Shown here: positions 1-4,990 of the stretch, piece by piece
Layout of the letters: every line of letters starts with the position of its first letter
Position numbering within the stretch: position 1 is the first letter of the stretch
Assembly (NCBI GenBank): GCA_017743585.1
Contig: JAGHYP010000146.1
Coordinates: 1-7,105, forward strand
DNA: 7,105 nucleotides
Source of the DNA: Chloroflexota bacterium
Lineage (GTDB): Bacteria; Chloroflexota; Anaerolineae; Aggregatilineales; UBA2796
Reading direction: 5' to 3'
Notes under the pieces: model-generated
The model's input: only the letters and a program-made list of their open reading frames with translations
Told to the model about the DNA's origin: nothing
Databases searched by the model: none
Made by a program: the position numbers and the translations under genes

Positions 1-942
1 GCCGTTGCCAAGGCGGCAGCGCAGAGCGCAGGCATGCCGCTTTATCGCTATCTCGGCGGCGCGCACGCGCACGTGCTGCCCGTCCCGATGCTGAACATCT
101 TGAACGGCGGCAAGCACGCCGCCAACAGCACGGATTTCCAAGAGTTCATGATCATGCCTGTCGGCGCGCCAACTTTCTCAGAGGCGCTGCGCTGGGGCGT
201 GGAAATTTATCACAGCCTGAAGAAGGTGCTGCACGACGCCGGCAAGAGCACCACTGTCGGCGATGAAGGTGGCTTTGCGCCAAGCGACCTGCGATCCAAC
301 GCCCAAGCTATCGAATTCATCTTGACTGCCATTGAACGCGCAGGCTACCGCCCCGGCGAGCAGGTCTTGCTCGCGCTTGACCCTGCCGCCTCTGAACTTT
401 ATGCCAACGGCAAGTATCACCTGAAGCTGGAAGGCAGGGCGCTCGATACCGACGAGATGATCGCCTTCTGGGGGGATTGGCTGGACAAGTACCCGATCAT
501 CTCGCTGGAAGACGGCTTGGCGGAAGACGATTGGCAAGGCTGGCAGAAGCTGTGCGCCGCGTACGGCGAGCGCGTCCAGCTGGTGGGCGATGATTTCCTC
601 GTCACCAACACTGAGCGCATCGCGCGCGCCATTCGCGAGCGCGCCGCCAATAGCCTGCTGTGCAAGGTCAATCAGATCGGCACGCTAACCGAAGCCATGG
701 CTGCCGCTCAGCTGAGCATGCGCGCCGGCTGGACAGTCGTCGTCAGCCACCGCAGCGGCGAGAGCGAAGATAGCACTATTGCCGATCTGGTCGTCGGCAT
801 CAACGCCGGTCAGATCAAGGCAGGCGCGCCCGCTCGCTCGGATCGCGTCGCCAAGTACAATCAGCTCCTGCGCATCGAAGAAGACCTCGGCAGCGCCGCG
901 CGCTACGCAGGCATGGACGCCTTCTACAACCTGCGCCGTTAG
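1..942 (+). CDS. eno: Enolase (2-phosphoglycerate dehydratase), 5'-truncated by window edge
   Basis: Enolase interconverts 2-phosphoglycerate and phosphoenolpyruvate in cytoplasmic glycolysis and gluconeogenesis, using Mg2+. The frame is open from base 1 (AVAKAAA, then the PLYRYLGG segment), so the ATG at 34 is an internal Met, not the start. About 100 N-terminal residues are missing and 313 remain. Seen in order: NGGKHA with the active-site His, the QEFM acidic residue, VGDEGGFAP with the catalytic Glu, the metal ligands in LALDPAASE, SLEDGL and VGDD, the catalytic Lys in CKVNQIGT, the SHRSGESED loop, and the substrate Lys in GQIKAGAP. All key residues are intact, so the enzyme should be active. 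Small oddities are VGDDFLVTN, where most enolases have Leu-Phe, and a Cys just before the catalytic Lys. It converges on the substrate-binding protein gene. The 45-bp gap (943-987) shows no convincing intrinsic terminator. Family assignment is near certain. Confidence 0.97.
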   Translation, partial: AVAKAAAQSAGMPLYRYLGGAHAHVLPVPMLNILNGGKHAANSTDFQEFMIMPVGAPTFSEALRWGVEIYHSLKKVLHDAGKSTTVGDEGGFAPSDLRSNAQAIEFILTAIERAGYRPGEQVLLALDPAASELYANGKYHLKLEGRALDTDEMIAFWGDWLDKYPIISLEDGLAEDDWQGWQKLCAAYGERVQLVGDDFLVTNTERIARAIRERAANSLLCKVNQIGTLTEAMAAAQLSMRAGWTVVVSHRSGESEDSTIADLVVGINAGQIKAGAPARSDRVAKYNQLLRIEEDLGSAARYAGMDAFYNLRR

Positions 943-987
943 CGACCTGCGCAGCGTGGAAAATGCCGCTCGTTTCAGAGGCTCAGC

Positions 988-2301
988 TCATTTCCAAGGC
1001 AAGCACTTCTTCGGCTCTTTATCGCAGGCCTCATCCACCTTTGCCTGCAGCCGTCGAATCGCCTTGTCGAGGTCGATCTCGCCTGCAAAGTAGCGCCCAA
1101 GCTGATCGCGCGTCTCCACGTTGATGATGTCAATGAACGGATGCCCTTGCAGCCGCCAGCCTTGCTCGGTCAGCTTCGGGATGTGGCTCAGGAACACATC
1201 GAACTGCTCTTTGCTGGCGCGGTACGGCACGCCTTTCTCGATCGCCTTCAGGTTGCCCGTCAGGAACAGCGAATTGGCGGATGTTTCGATATTCACCTCA
1301 GTGCTGGCGAGGTACTCCATCACCTTTGCCACCTCGCGCGGGTGCTTAGTGCCGGCGAGCGCCACTAGAGCCGTGCCGCCCGGCATCCCGGCGCAGATGC
1401 CCGTCTCGCCGCATGGCTGTGGCACAGCGCGCCACTCAAAGGCATCGCCGATCTCGCGCGTGAAGGCGGAAATCTGCCAGCTGCCGCTGTAGTAGAAGAC
1501 CAACTCGCCGTTCACGAAGTACTCTTTCGCCGCCCGATAGGCGCTGCCGCCGCCGATCCACACCTCAGCAGGCGTCAGCTTCTCATCGTGCCAGCGCTTC
1601 ATCTCCATCGCGAACTTGCGGAAGCCTTCTGAGTCCACTGTGAAGCGCCCTGTGGCAGGGTCGAGAATTTGCGCGCCGTAGCTCATCATCGGGCCAAAGG
1701 CGCGATGCCCCGAGCGGTCAATCGCGACTGCGTATGGCGTGTTGGTCGCCTTGGCAACTTTGGTCGCCAAGTCAATCCACTCTGCCCAAGTGACTTTGTC
1801 GCCTTCAGGCAGCGGCACGCCCGCCTGCTCAAAGAGCGTCACGTTCACGAACGGCCCACTGACGCTCACTGAGCGCGGGAAGCCGTAAATGCCCTTATCT
1901 TCGCCGCCCGGCACGCGCAGCCAGTTCAGGAAAGACTCAGGGTAGTTCGCTTCGAATGCCTCTGGATCGGCAAGGTATGGGCGCAGATCGAGATAGCGAC
2001 CTTGGAAGCGCCCCAGCTGCGTGATGCTGGCCATATCCGGCGGCGTGCCCGCCTCGATGTTCGCCTGCAAGATGTTGTGCAGATCGCTGAAGCCGACCAC
2101 GTCCAGCGTCACTTTGATGCCCGGGTTCGCCGCCTCGAATTTATCCAAGGCTGCGCGGTAGACCTCGCCTTCGTTGCCGTCGTTATACCACAGGATGCGC
2201 AGCTCCACTGTCTGCGCGCCCATGACGCTACTCACAGCGCCCAAGAGCAGCGCAACGGTCGTCAAGAGCGCCACTGACCGAAAAACCTTGCGTGAAAACA
2301 T
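988..2301 (-). CDS. ABC transporter sugar-type substrate-binding protein (extracellular, family 1-like)
   Basis: A secreted binding protein that would deliver a solute, probably a sugar or oligosaccharide, to an ABC importer. The N-terminus has a basic stretch (SRKVFR), a hydrophobic core (VALLTTVALLLGAV) and a signal-peptidase I-like region near VMGAQ. There is no lipobox Cys, so it is predicted soluble or periplasmic rather than a lipoprotein. The mature part matches the MalE/UgpB-like cluster: LRILWYNDG at its start, a Trp/Tyr-rich binding region (VFYYSGSWQ), then the GMPGGTALVAL and EVAKVMEYLAS segments. Start choice: AGGTGA (2307-2312) lies 5 nt before ATG 2301, giving 437 aa. GTG 2310, with AGGA 4 nt upstream, is the alternative at 440 aa. 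There are exactly four Cys, as CGETGIC and CDKEPKKC near the C-terminus, which may form disulfides. No permease or ATPase gene is adjacent. The family is sure; the substrate is unknown. Confidence 0.93.
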   Translation of the reverse strand: MFSRKVFRSVALLTTVALLLGAVSSVMGAQTVELRILWYNDGNEGEVYRAALDKFEAANPGIKVTLDVVGFSDLHNILQANIEAGTPPDMASITQLGRFQGRYLDLRPYLADPEAFEANYPESFLNWLRVPGGEDKGIYGFPRSVSVSGPFVNVTLFEQAGVPLPEGDKVTWAEWIDLATKVAKATNTPYAVAIDRSGHRAFGPMMSYGAQILDPATGRFTVDSEGFRKFAMEMKRWHDEKLTPAEVWIGGGSAYRAAKEYFVNGELVFYYSGSWQISAFTREIGDAFEWRAVPQPCGETGICAGMPGGTALVALAGTKHPREVAKVMEYLASTEVNIETSANSLFLTGNLKAIEKGVPYRASKEQFDVFLSHIPKLTEQGWRLQGHPFIDIINVETRDQLGRYFAGEIDLDKAIRRLQAKVDEACDKEPKKCLPWK

Positions 2302-2338
2302 TTTGCTCACCTTTTCCTGCTAAACCTAAACTCTTCTC

Positions 2339-2346
2339 AAGCGCTT
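2339..2346. promoter_or_regulatory. LacI/CcpA-type core operator palindrome (AAGCGCTT), candidate
   Basis: A perfect 8-bp palindrome AAGCGCTT with a central CG lies between the predicted transcription start and the start codon of the substrate-binding protein gene. This is the usual core of LacI-family and cre-like operators, which often control sugar ABC transporters. The flanks do not extend the palindrome (2338/2347 and 2337/2348 mismatch), so only the core matches. Its position downstream of the promoter would suit repression by roadblock. The role is inferred and chance occurrence is possible. Confidence 0.35.
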
Positions 2347-2369
2347 TCTGCGCCTACCTCCACACGCAC

Positions 2370-2399
2370 AATATACCAACACTGCCATGCGCGCTGCAA
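2370..2399 (-). promoter_or_regulatory. Sigma-70-type promoter for the substrate-binding protein gene
   Basis: On the minus strand, TTGCAG (2394-2399) and TATATT (2370-2375) are separated by 18 bp. A TG at the extended -10 position (TGGTATATT) adds strength. Transcription would begin near 2363, leaving a leader of about 60 nt. This suggests the gene is transcribed on its own rather than only by read-through from the methyltransferase 156-165 bp upstream. Predicted by eye from consensus only. Confidence 0.55.
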
Positions 2400-2416
2400 G
2401 CGCCGCTCAGCAGTGT
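2379..2416. repeat. Nested inverted repeat overlapping the -35 region
   Basis: Outer arms ACACTGC (2379-2385) and GCAGTGT (2410-2416) pair perfectly. Inside them GCGCT (2391-2395) and AGCGC (2399-2403) pair around a 3-nt loop. The two pairs are centred within half a base of each other. The element lies just downstream of the methyltransferase stop and covers the -35 box of the next gene. There is no T-tract on the minus-strand side, so a classical intrinsic terminator is unlikely. An operator or an mRNA 3'-end hairpin are both possible. Confidence 0.5.
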
Positions 2417-2466
2417 CAGATTGATGAAAAAGCTATCTGCTGCGCCTCAAGGAATTCAGCACCAAT

Positions 2467-3594
2467 TCACGCCGTCTCCAGCTGCTTGCGGATCGCTGCG
2501 CGCAGGGCGTCGATCGGGAGCAGCTCGCCGCGCTCATCTTCGTAGTACCAATGTTCCCAGCCGTTGCAGGCGGCCATGTTGCCGACTCGCGCGCCGATCT
2601 TGTGAATAGAGCCTTGCTCGCCGTTAGGCGTGCGCAGCGAACCATCCGCCAGCACAACCGCGCATTTATCCCGCTGCTTATCGAAATAAAGCGTTTGACC
2701 TGGCAGCAGCAAGCCGTTCTCCAGCAGCGCCGCGAACGCGATGCGCGGCGCCGAGCGCTTCGTGCGGTATGCGCCGAGAACGGCGTCATCGGCGATCAGC
2801 GGCGCCGGCGTTGCCTCGATGCGCGCTCTCGCCGCTTGAACGTACGCCGCTTCGCGCTCAATGCCGATGAAATGCCGCCCAAGCCGCTTGGCGACCACGC
2901 CCGTGGTGCCAGTGCCGAAGAACGGGTCAAGCACCACATCGCCGGGCTTCGAGCTGGACAGGATGACGCGGTAGAGCAGCGCCTCTGGCTTCTGAGTCGC
3001 GTGCAGCTTCGTGCCGCCCGCTGTCAAGCGCTCGCTCCCTGTGCAGAGCGGGATGTGCCAATCGCTGCGCATTTGCTTTTCATCGTTCGCCATCTTCATG
3101 GCGTGATAGTTGAAAGTATAGCGCTTTTGCGCTTTAGATTTCTTGCACCATAGCAATGTCTCATGAGCGTTTGTGAAGCGGACGCCTTTGAAATTCGGCA
3201 TCGGATTCGTCTTTATCCACACTACGTCGTTGAGAATCCAATAGCCTAAGTCCTGCAGGATACTGCCGATCCGGTAGATATTGTGGTAAGAGCCGATCAC
3301 CCACAGCGTGCCGCTATCCTTCAACACGCGCCGACACGCGCTCAGCCACTCGCGCGTGAATTGATCGTACGCTGCGAAGTCCGCAAATTGATCCCACTCG
3401 TCATCCACGCCGTCCACCACAGTCTGATTCGGACGCAGCAGGGGGCCTTGCAGCTGCAAATTGTACGGCGGATCGGCGAAGATCAGGTCGACGCTCTGCG
3501 CGGGCAGCCGAGCCAACACATCACGGCAATCGCCATGATAGATGTGATCGCGCCGGAATTCAATCAGATCGCTGCCGTCTTCAGGAGCGTGCAT
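2467..3594 (-). CDS. ccrM: CcrM-type DNA adenine-N6 methyltransferase (predicted GANTC-specific)
   Basis: Transfers a methyl group from S-adenosylmethionine to adenine in DNA. It matches Caulobacter CcrM and the HinfI methylase closely along its length: IYHGDCRDVL, the catalytic DPPYN (residues 41-45), WDQFADFAAYDQFTREW, WVIGSYHNIYRIG, NPMPNFKG, ANDEKQMRSDW, TQKPEALLYRVIL, and the SAM-binding DPFFGTGTTG (223-232). DPPY before FGTG marks the beta class. The C-terminal CcrM DNA-recognition extension is present (GSIHKIGA, 328-335; NGW, 344-346). Start: ATG 3594 has GGTGA 4 nt upstream and gives 375 aa, close to CcrM's roughly 360. The longer TTG start at 3642 falls at the predicted transcription start, so it is unlikely. 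No restriction endonuclease is adjacent, so this looks like an orphan regulatory methylase. GANTC specificity is inferred from the family match. Confidence 0.95.
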   Translation of the reverse strand: MHAPEDGSDLIEFRRDHIYHGDCRDVLARLPAQSVDLIFADPPYNLQLQGPLLRPNQTVVDGVDDEWDQFADFAAYDQFTREWLSACRRVLKDSGTLWVIGSYHNIYRIGSILQDLGYWILNDVVWIKTNPMPNFKGVRFTNAHETLLWCKKSKAQKRYTFNYHAMKMANDEKQMRSDWHIPLCTGSERLTAGGTKLHATQKPEALLYRVILSSSKPGDVVLDPFFGTGTTGVVAKRLGRHFIGIEREAAYVQAARARIEATPAPLIADDAVLGAYRTKRSAPRIAFAALLENGLLLPGQTLYFDKQRDKCAVVLADGSLRTPNGEQGSIHKIGARVGNMAACNGWEHWYYEDERGELLPIDALRAAIRKQLETA

Positions 3595-3634
3595 CGCTTC
3601 ACCATCTCTGTTCAGCGCTGAGCGTGCTTCAAGT

Positions 3635-3651
3635 GCGATCAAGCGCGATCA
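3635..3651. repeat. Two direct GCGATCA repeats at the ccrM promoter
   Basis: GCGATCA occurs at 3635-3641 and again at 3645-3651, a period of 10 bp or one helical turn. The second copy overlaps the predicted ccrM -10 box and the first covers the expected transcription start. A GCGATCAA recurs at 3762-3769, near the opposite promoter. The spacing would suit a dimeric regulator, but GATC-containing words are common in this window, so chance is a real alternative. Confidence 0.3.
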
Positions 3652-3675
3652 TAACGCGCCTTGCGATGAAGGCAA
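3648..3675 (-). promoter_or_regulatory. Sigma-70-type promoter for ccrM
   Basis: On the minus strand TTGCCT (3670-3675) and TATGAT (3648-3653) are 16 bp apart, with good matches to both consensus boxes. Transcription would start near 3641, about 47 nt before ATG 3594. That makes the upstream TTG at 3642 an unlikely start codon. There is no GANTC site in this promoter, unlike the classic Caulobacter ccrM promoter, whose GANTC sites take part in its control. Confidence 0.5.
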
Positions 3676-3774
3676 GCCATTTCGCGAGCGGCGCGCAGAT
3701 GCATATAGCGGCGGCGCTTAAAACGCTGTGAGCGAGAACAGCTGTATCGCGGCGCGCAGGCGCGATCAAATTGC

Positions 3775-3803
3775 TTGTTCAGCTTCTGTATCCGTGCTAC
3801 GAT
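3775..3803 (+). promoter_or_regulatory. Candidate extended -10 promoter for the membrane protein gene
   Basis: TGCTACGAT (extended -10, hexamer 3798-3803) lies 17 bp after TTGTTC (3775-3780). The -35 is weak and the extended TG would compensate. Transcription would start near 3810, about 50 nt before ATG 3862. Together with the ccrM promoter it makes 3595-3861 a divergent regulatory region. Nothing else coding or structural was recognised there beyond short GC-rich inverted repeats (for example ATCGCG at 3746-3751 with CGCGAT at 3761-3766). Confidence 0.35.
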
Positions 3804-3861
3804 TGTGCGCAGCGACGCTCGGACATCCTGAGCGCGTTGGCGAAAGGAATGCATCTCACCT

Positions 3862-4122
3862 ATGGTCAGCATCATCTTCGGCGCGATCGTCGGTCTGCTA
3901 ACGGCAATTTCATTCTTCGGCGTCTTCGCCGATCCGATCTTCCAAATCTTGACCACAGATAGCAGCCAGCTCGCTGCGCATTTGTATTTGAATGGCACAG
4001 GCGCTCTGCTCGGCTGGATAGCGTGGATAGCGGTGCTTTTCTGCAGTGGAACTGCGCTTATCGGTTGCTTCTCACCTTTTTTTGGCACTGATGCTAAAAA
4101 CGTTTGTATTACTGTGGTGTAA
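3862..4122 (+). CDS. Small membrane protein, probably the N-terminal part of a frame-broken larger protein
   Basis: Not recognised as a known family. The 86-aa product has two likely membrane helices, about residues 3-23 (starting VSIIFGAIVG) and 45-69 (GALLGWIAWIAVLFCSG), joined by a polar loop (TTDSSQ). Start ATG 3862 follows AAAGGA by 13 nt, which is longer than ideal, and no better start is visible. The frame ends at TAA 4120-4122, just inside the repeat tract. The last residues (NVCITVV) look like out-of-frame reading of the next segment. A downstream frame takes over from about 4098 and has no ATG or ribosome binding site of its own, so the two are probably one gene. If genuine and separate, this would be a two-helix membrane protein overlapping the next gene by 19 nt. 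Confidence 0.55.
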   Translation: MVSIIFGAIVGLLTAISFFGVFADPIFQILTTDSSQLAAHLYLNGTGALLGWIAWIAVLFCSGTALIGCFSPFFGTDAKNVCITVV

Positions 4123-4856
4123 TTATTGGTGTGATTGTTGGTGGAATTGTTTATTGGATTGTTGGTACAATTGTTACTGGGATTGTTGGTATGATCGTTG
4201 GTGTGATTGGTGGTGTGATTGGTCGTAGAGACTTAAGCGCTGCGGCCATTTCATCTGTTGTCGTCTGCTTGCTCAGCGTGGGCGCGATTCACGCCGTCCG
4301 CAATCCGCCGCTCAGCCCTATCGAGATCGCCCAGCAAAATGTCCGAAACATAGAGATGACAAACACAGCTGTCATGAGGCTGATCACAGCGACAGTAAAA
4401 CAAGTCGCCCGAGATATGCTGGCAACTAGCGCTGCGAACGCCGCGCTGACGCAAACGAGCATCGCGCAAGCGACGCTCGATGCGTATTCAACTTTAGAAA
4501 TGCGTGCGCGCATCACACAGACTGCGTTGTGGCTGCAGGCGAGAAGTCCTGATGCGCCGACGGCGACAGGCGTTGCATCGCCCGGCACGCCGACTATCGC
4601 ACCGACGCCAACTGAGACGCCGAAAGCGACAGTCACGCCATCTGCCACGCCGACTTCGGCGCTGATCGCCAGCCAGACGGCGATTGCCTATCAACGCGAG
4701 ACGCTGCAAGCGCAGCTGACGCAACTGGCGCCTGCCGATGGCGCGAGCAATCCGAATCCATCCGCTGGAAGCGACTTGCTCACGCTCCTGCTCAACATCT
4801 TGCGCGATCCTGTCTTCCAAGGCTTAGGCTTCTCGTCGCGGTCATCGCAGCCATAA
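4104..4856 (+). CDS. Repeat-bearing membrane protein with Pro/Thr-rich region (middle part of the broken gene)
   Basis: Not recognised as a known family. It is open as 250 codons from TTG 4104, which has no ribosome binding site; the frame is blocked by TAA at 4095. In order (numbered from the TTG): residues 5-40 are nine tetrapeptide units of the Gly-x-Ile-Val type, a glycine-zipper-like hydrophobic stretch; then RRD; 44-65 is a second hydrophobic helix (ISSVVVCLLSVGAIHAV); 72-147 is Ala/Thr/Gln-rich and probably helical; 149-186 is a Pro/Thr linker (TPTIAPTPTETP); 187-210 is another Gln-rich helix (QTAIAYQRETLQAQLTQL); and 223-234 is hydrophobic. The linker style suggests an extracytoplasmic domain. 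No enzymatic motif is visible. It is probably joined to the frame before (3862-4122) and the short frame after (4829-4897). Confidence 0.55.
   Translation: MYYCGVIIGVIVGGIVYWIVGTIVTGIVGMIVGVIGGVIGRRDLSAAAISSVVVCLLSVGAIHAVRNPPLSPIEIAQQNVRNIEMTNTAVMRLITATVKQVARDMLATSAANAALTQTSIAQATLDAYSTLEMRARITQTALWLQARSPDAPTATGVASPGTPTIAPTPTETPKATVTPSATPTSALIASQTAIAYQRETLQAQLTQLAPADGASNPNPSAGSDLLTLLLNILRDPVFQGLGFSSRSSQP
4116..4223 (+). repeat. Nine tandem 12-bp units (GGTNNNATTGTT) encoding Gly-x-Ile-Val
   Basis: Units begin at 4116, 4128, 4140, 4152, 4164, 4176, 4188, 4200 and 4212. The first codon is mostly GGT (TAT in unit 4, ACT in unit 6). The second varies (GTA, GTG, GGA, TGG, ACA, GGG, ATG). The third is ATT, once ATC. 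The fourth is GTT, with ATT in unit 1 and GGT in units 8 and 9. The tract is T/G-rich with only four or five C's on this strand, and its T-ending codons differ sharply from the G/C-ending codons around it. The pattern suggests expansion of a short unit under selection for a Gly at every fourth residue. Confidence 0.85.
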
Positions 4857-4892
4857 TCGCCTATTTGGATTATCGCAACAAGAGGAAGCACG

Positions 4893-4907
4893 CCTGAGTT
4901 CCTCAGG
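4893..4907 (+). terminator. Short hairpin after the membrane protein gene, weak terminator candidate
   Basis: CCTGAG (4893-4898) pairs with CTCAGG (4902-4907) around a 3-nt loop. The first arm overlaps the TGA stop at 4895-4897 of the restored frame. No T-run follows, so intrinsic termination is doubtful. It could instead be an mRNA 3'-end structure. The remaining bases up to 4974 hold nothing else recognised. Confidence 0.22.
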
Positions 4908-4974
4908 AGGCGGGTGTGCAACGGCTCGCCATCGGGCACGCGCTGGGTTAAACTCACGCAAAACGAATATCGCT

Positions 4975-4980
4975 GAGGAG
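4975..4980 (+). promoter_or_regulatory. Ribosome binding site (GAGGAG) that decides a TTG start
   Basis: GAGGAG lies 10 nt before TTG 4991. No ATG or GTG in the right frame lies nearby upstream, and the next in-frame GTG (4997) would remove the first two residues of the conserved N-terminal beta strand. The site therefore supports TTG as the dehydrogenase start. Confidence 0.65.
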
Positions 4981-4990
4981 CATCGGCACG

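Larger units (their letters stand above)
3862..4897 (+). pseudogene. Composite multi-spanning membrane protein gene broken by two frame shifts (about 345 aa if restored)
   Basis: Three consecutive frames give one coherent protein. Part 1 (3862 to about 4098) has two membrane helices. Part 2 (about 4098 to 4826) carries the Gly-x-Ile-Val repeat, another helix and a long, probably extracytoplasmic Pro/Thr-rich domain. Part 3 (4829-4897) encodes LLVAVIAAIIAYLDY followed by RNKRKHA and TGA, a textbook membrane helix with a positive cytoplasmic tail. Part 2 read straight on gives only GFSSRSSQP before stopping at 4856. Both junctions need the same change, one missing base. Six A's instead of five at 4096-4100 would read AKKRLYYCG. 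GGG instead of GG at 4827-4828 would read FQGLGLLVAV. Assembly or sequencing indels, true decay and -1 recoding all remain possible; no canonical slippery heptamer was seen at either site. Confidence 0.6.

Noticed and set aside
943..987. Possible bidirectional terminator between enolase and the binding protein gene
   Set aside because: Only a short CTGCGCAG palindrome (946-953) is present, with no stable stem or T-tract.
3595..3642. N-terminal extension of ccrM from TTG 3642 (16 extra residues)
   Set aside because: The predicted promoter places the transcript start near 3641, CcrM proteins do not need the extension, and ATG 3594 has its own GGTGA.
3771..3962. 63-aa plus-strand frame, with an ATG at 3849 directly after AAAGGA
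   Set aside because: No spacing between the Shine-Dalgarno-like sequence and the ATG, an Arg/His-rich product, and overlap with the better frame from 3862.
3639..4088. 149-aa minus-strand frame opposite the membrane protein gene
   Set aside because: It lies antisense to sequence with good membrane-helix coding, spans both candidate promoters and has a composition without recognisable domains. Most likely a shadow.
4090..4103. Programmed -1 frameshift at GCTAAAAACG
   Set aside because: It does not fit the canonical X XXY YYZ pattern (TAAAAAC would put TAA under the P-site tRNA) and the A-run is too short for typical polymerase slippage. Kept only as a weaker alternative to an indel.
4046..4228. 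Cys/Trp-rich 60-aa reading frame over the repeat tract
   Set aside because: Its periodicity follows from reading the 12-bp repeat out of frame, and it stops at the end of the tract. The Gly-x-Ile-Val frame continues into convincing protein.
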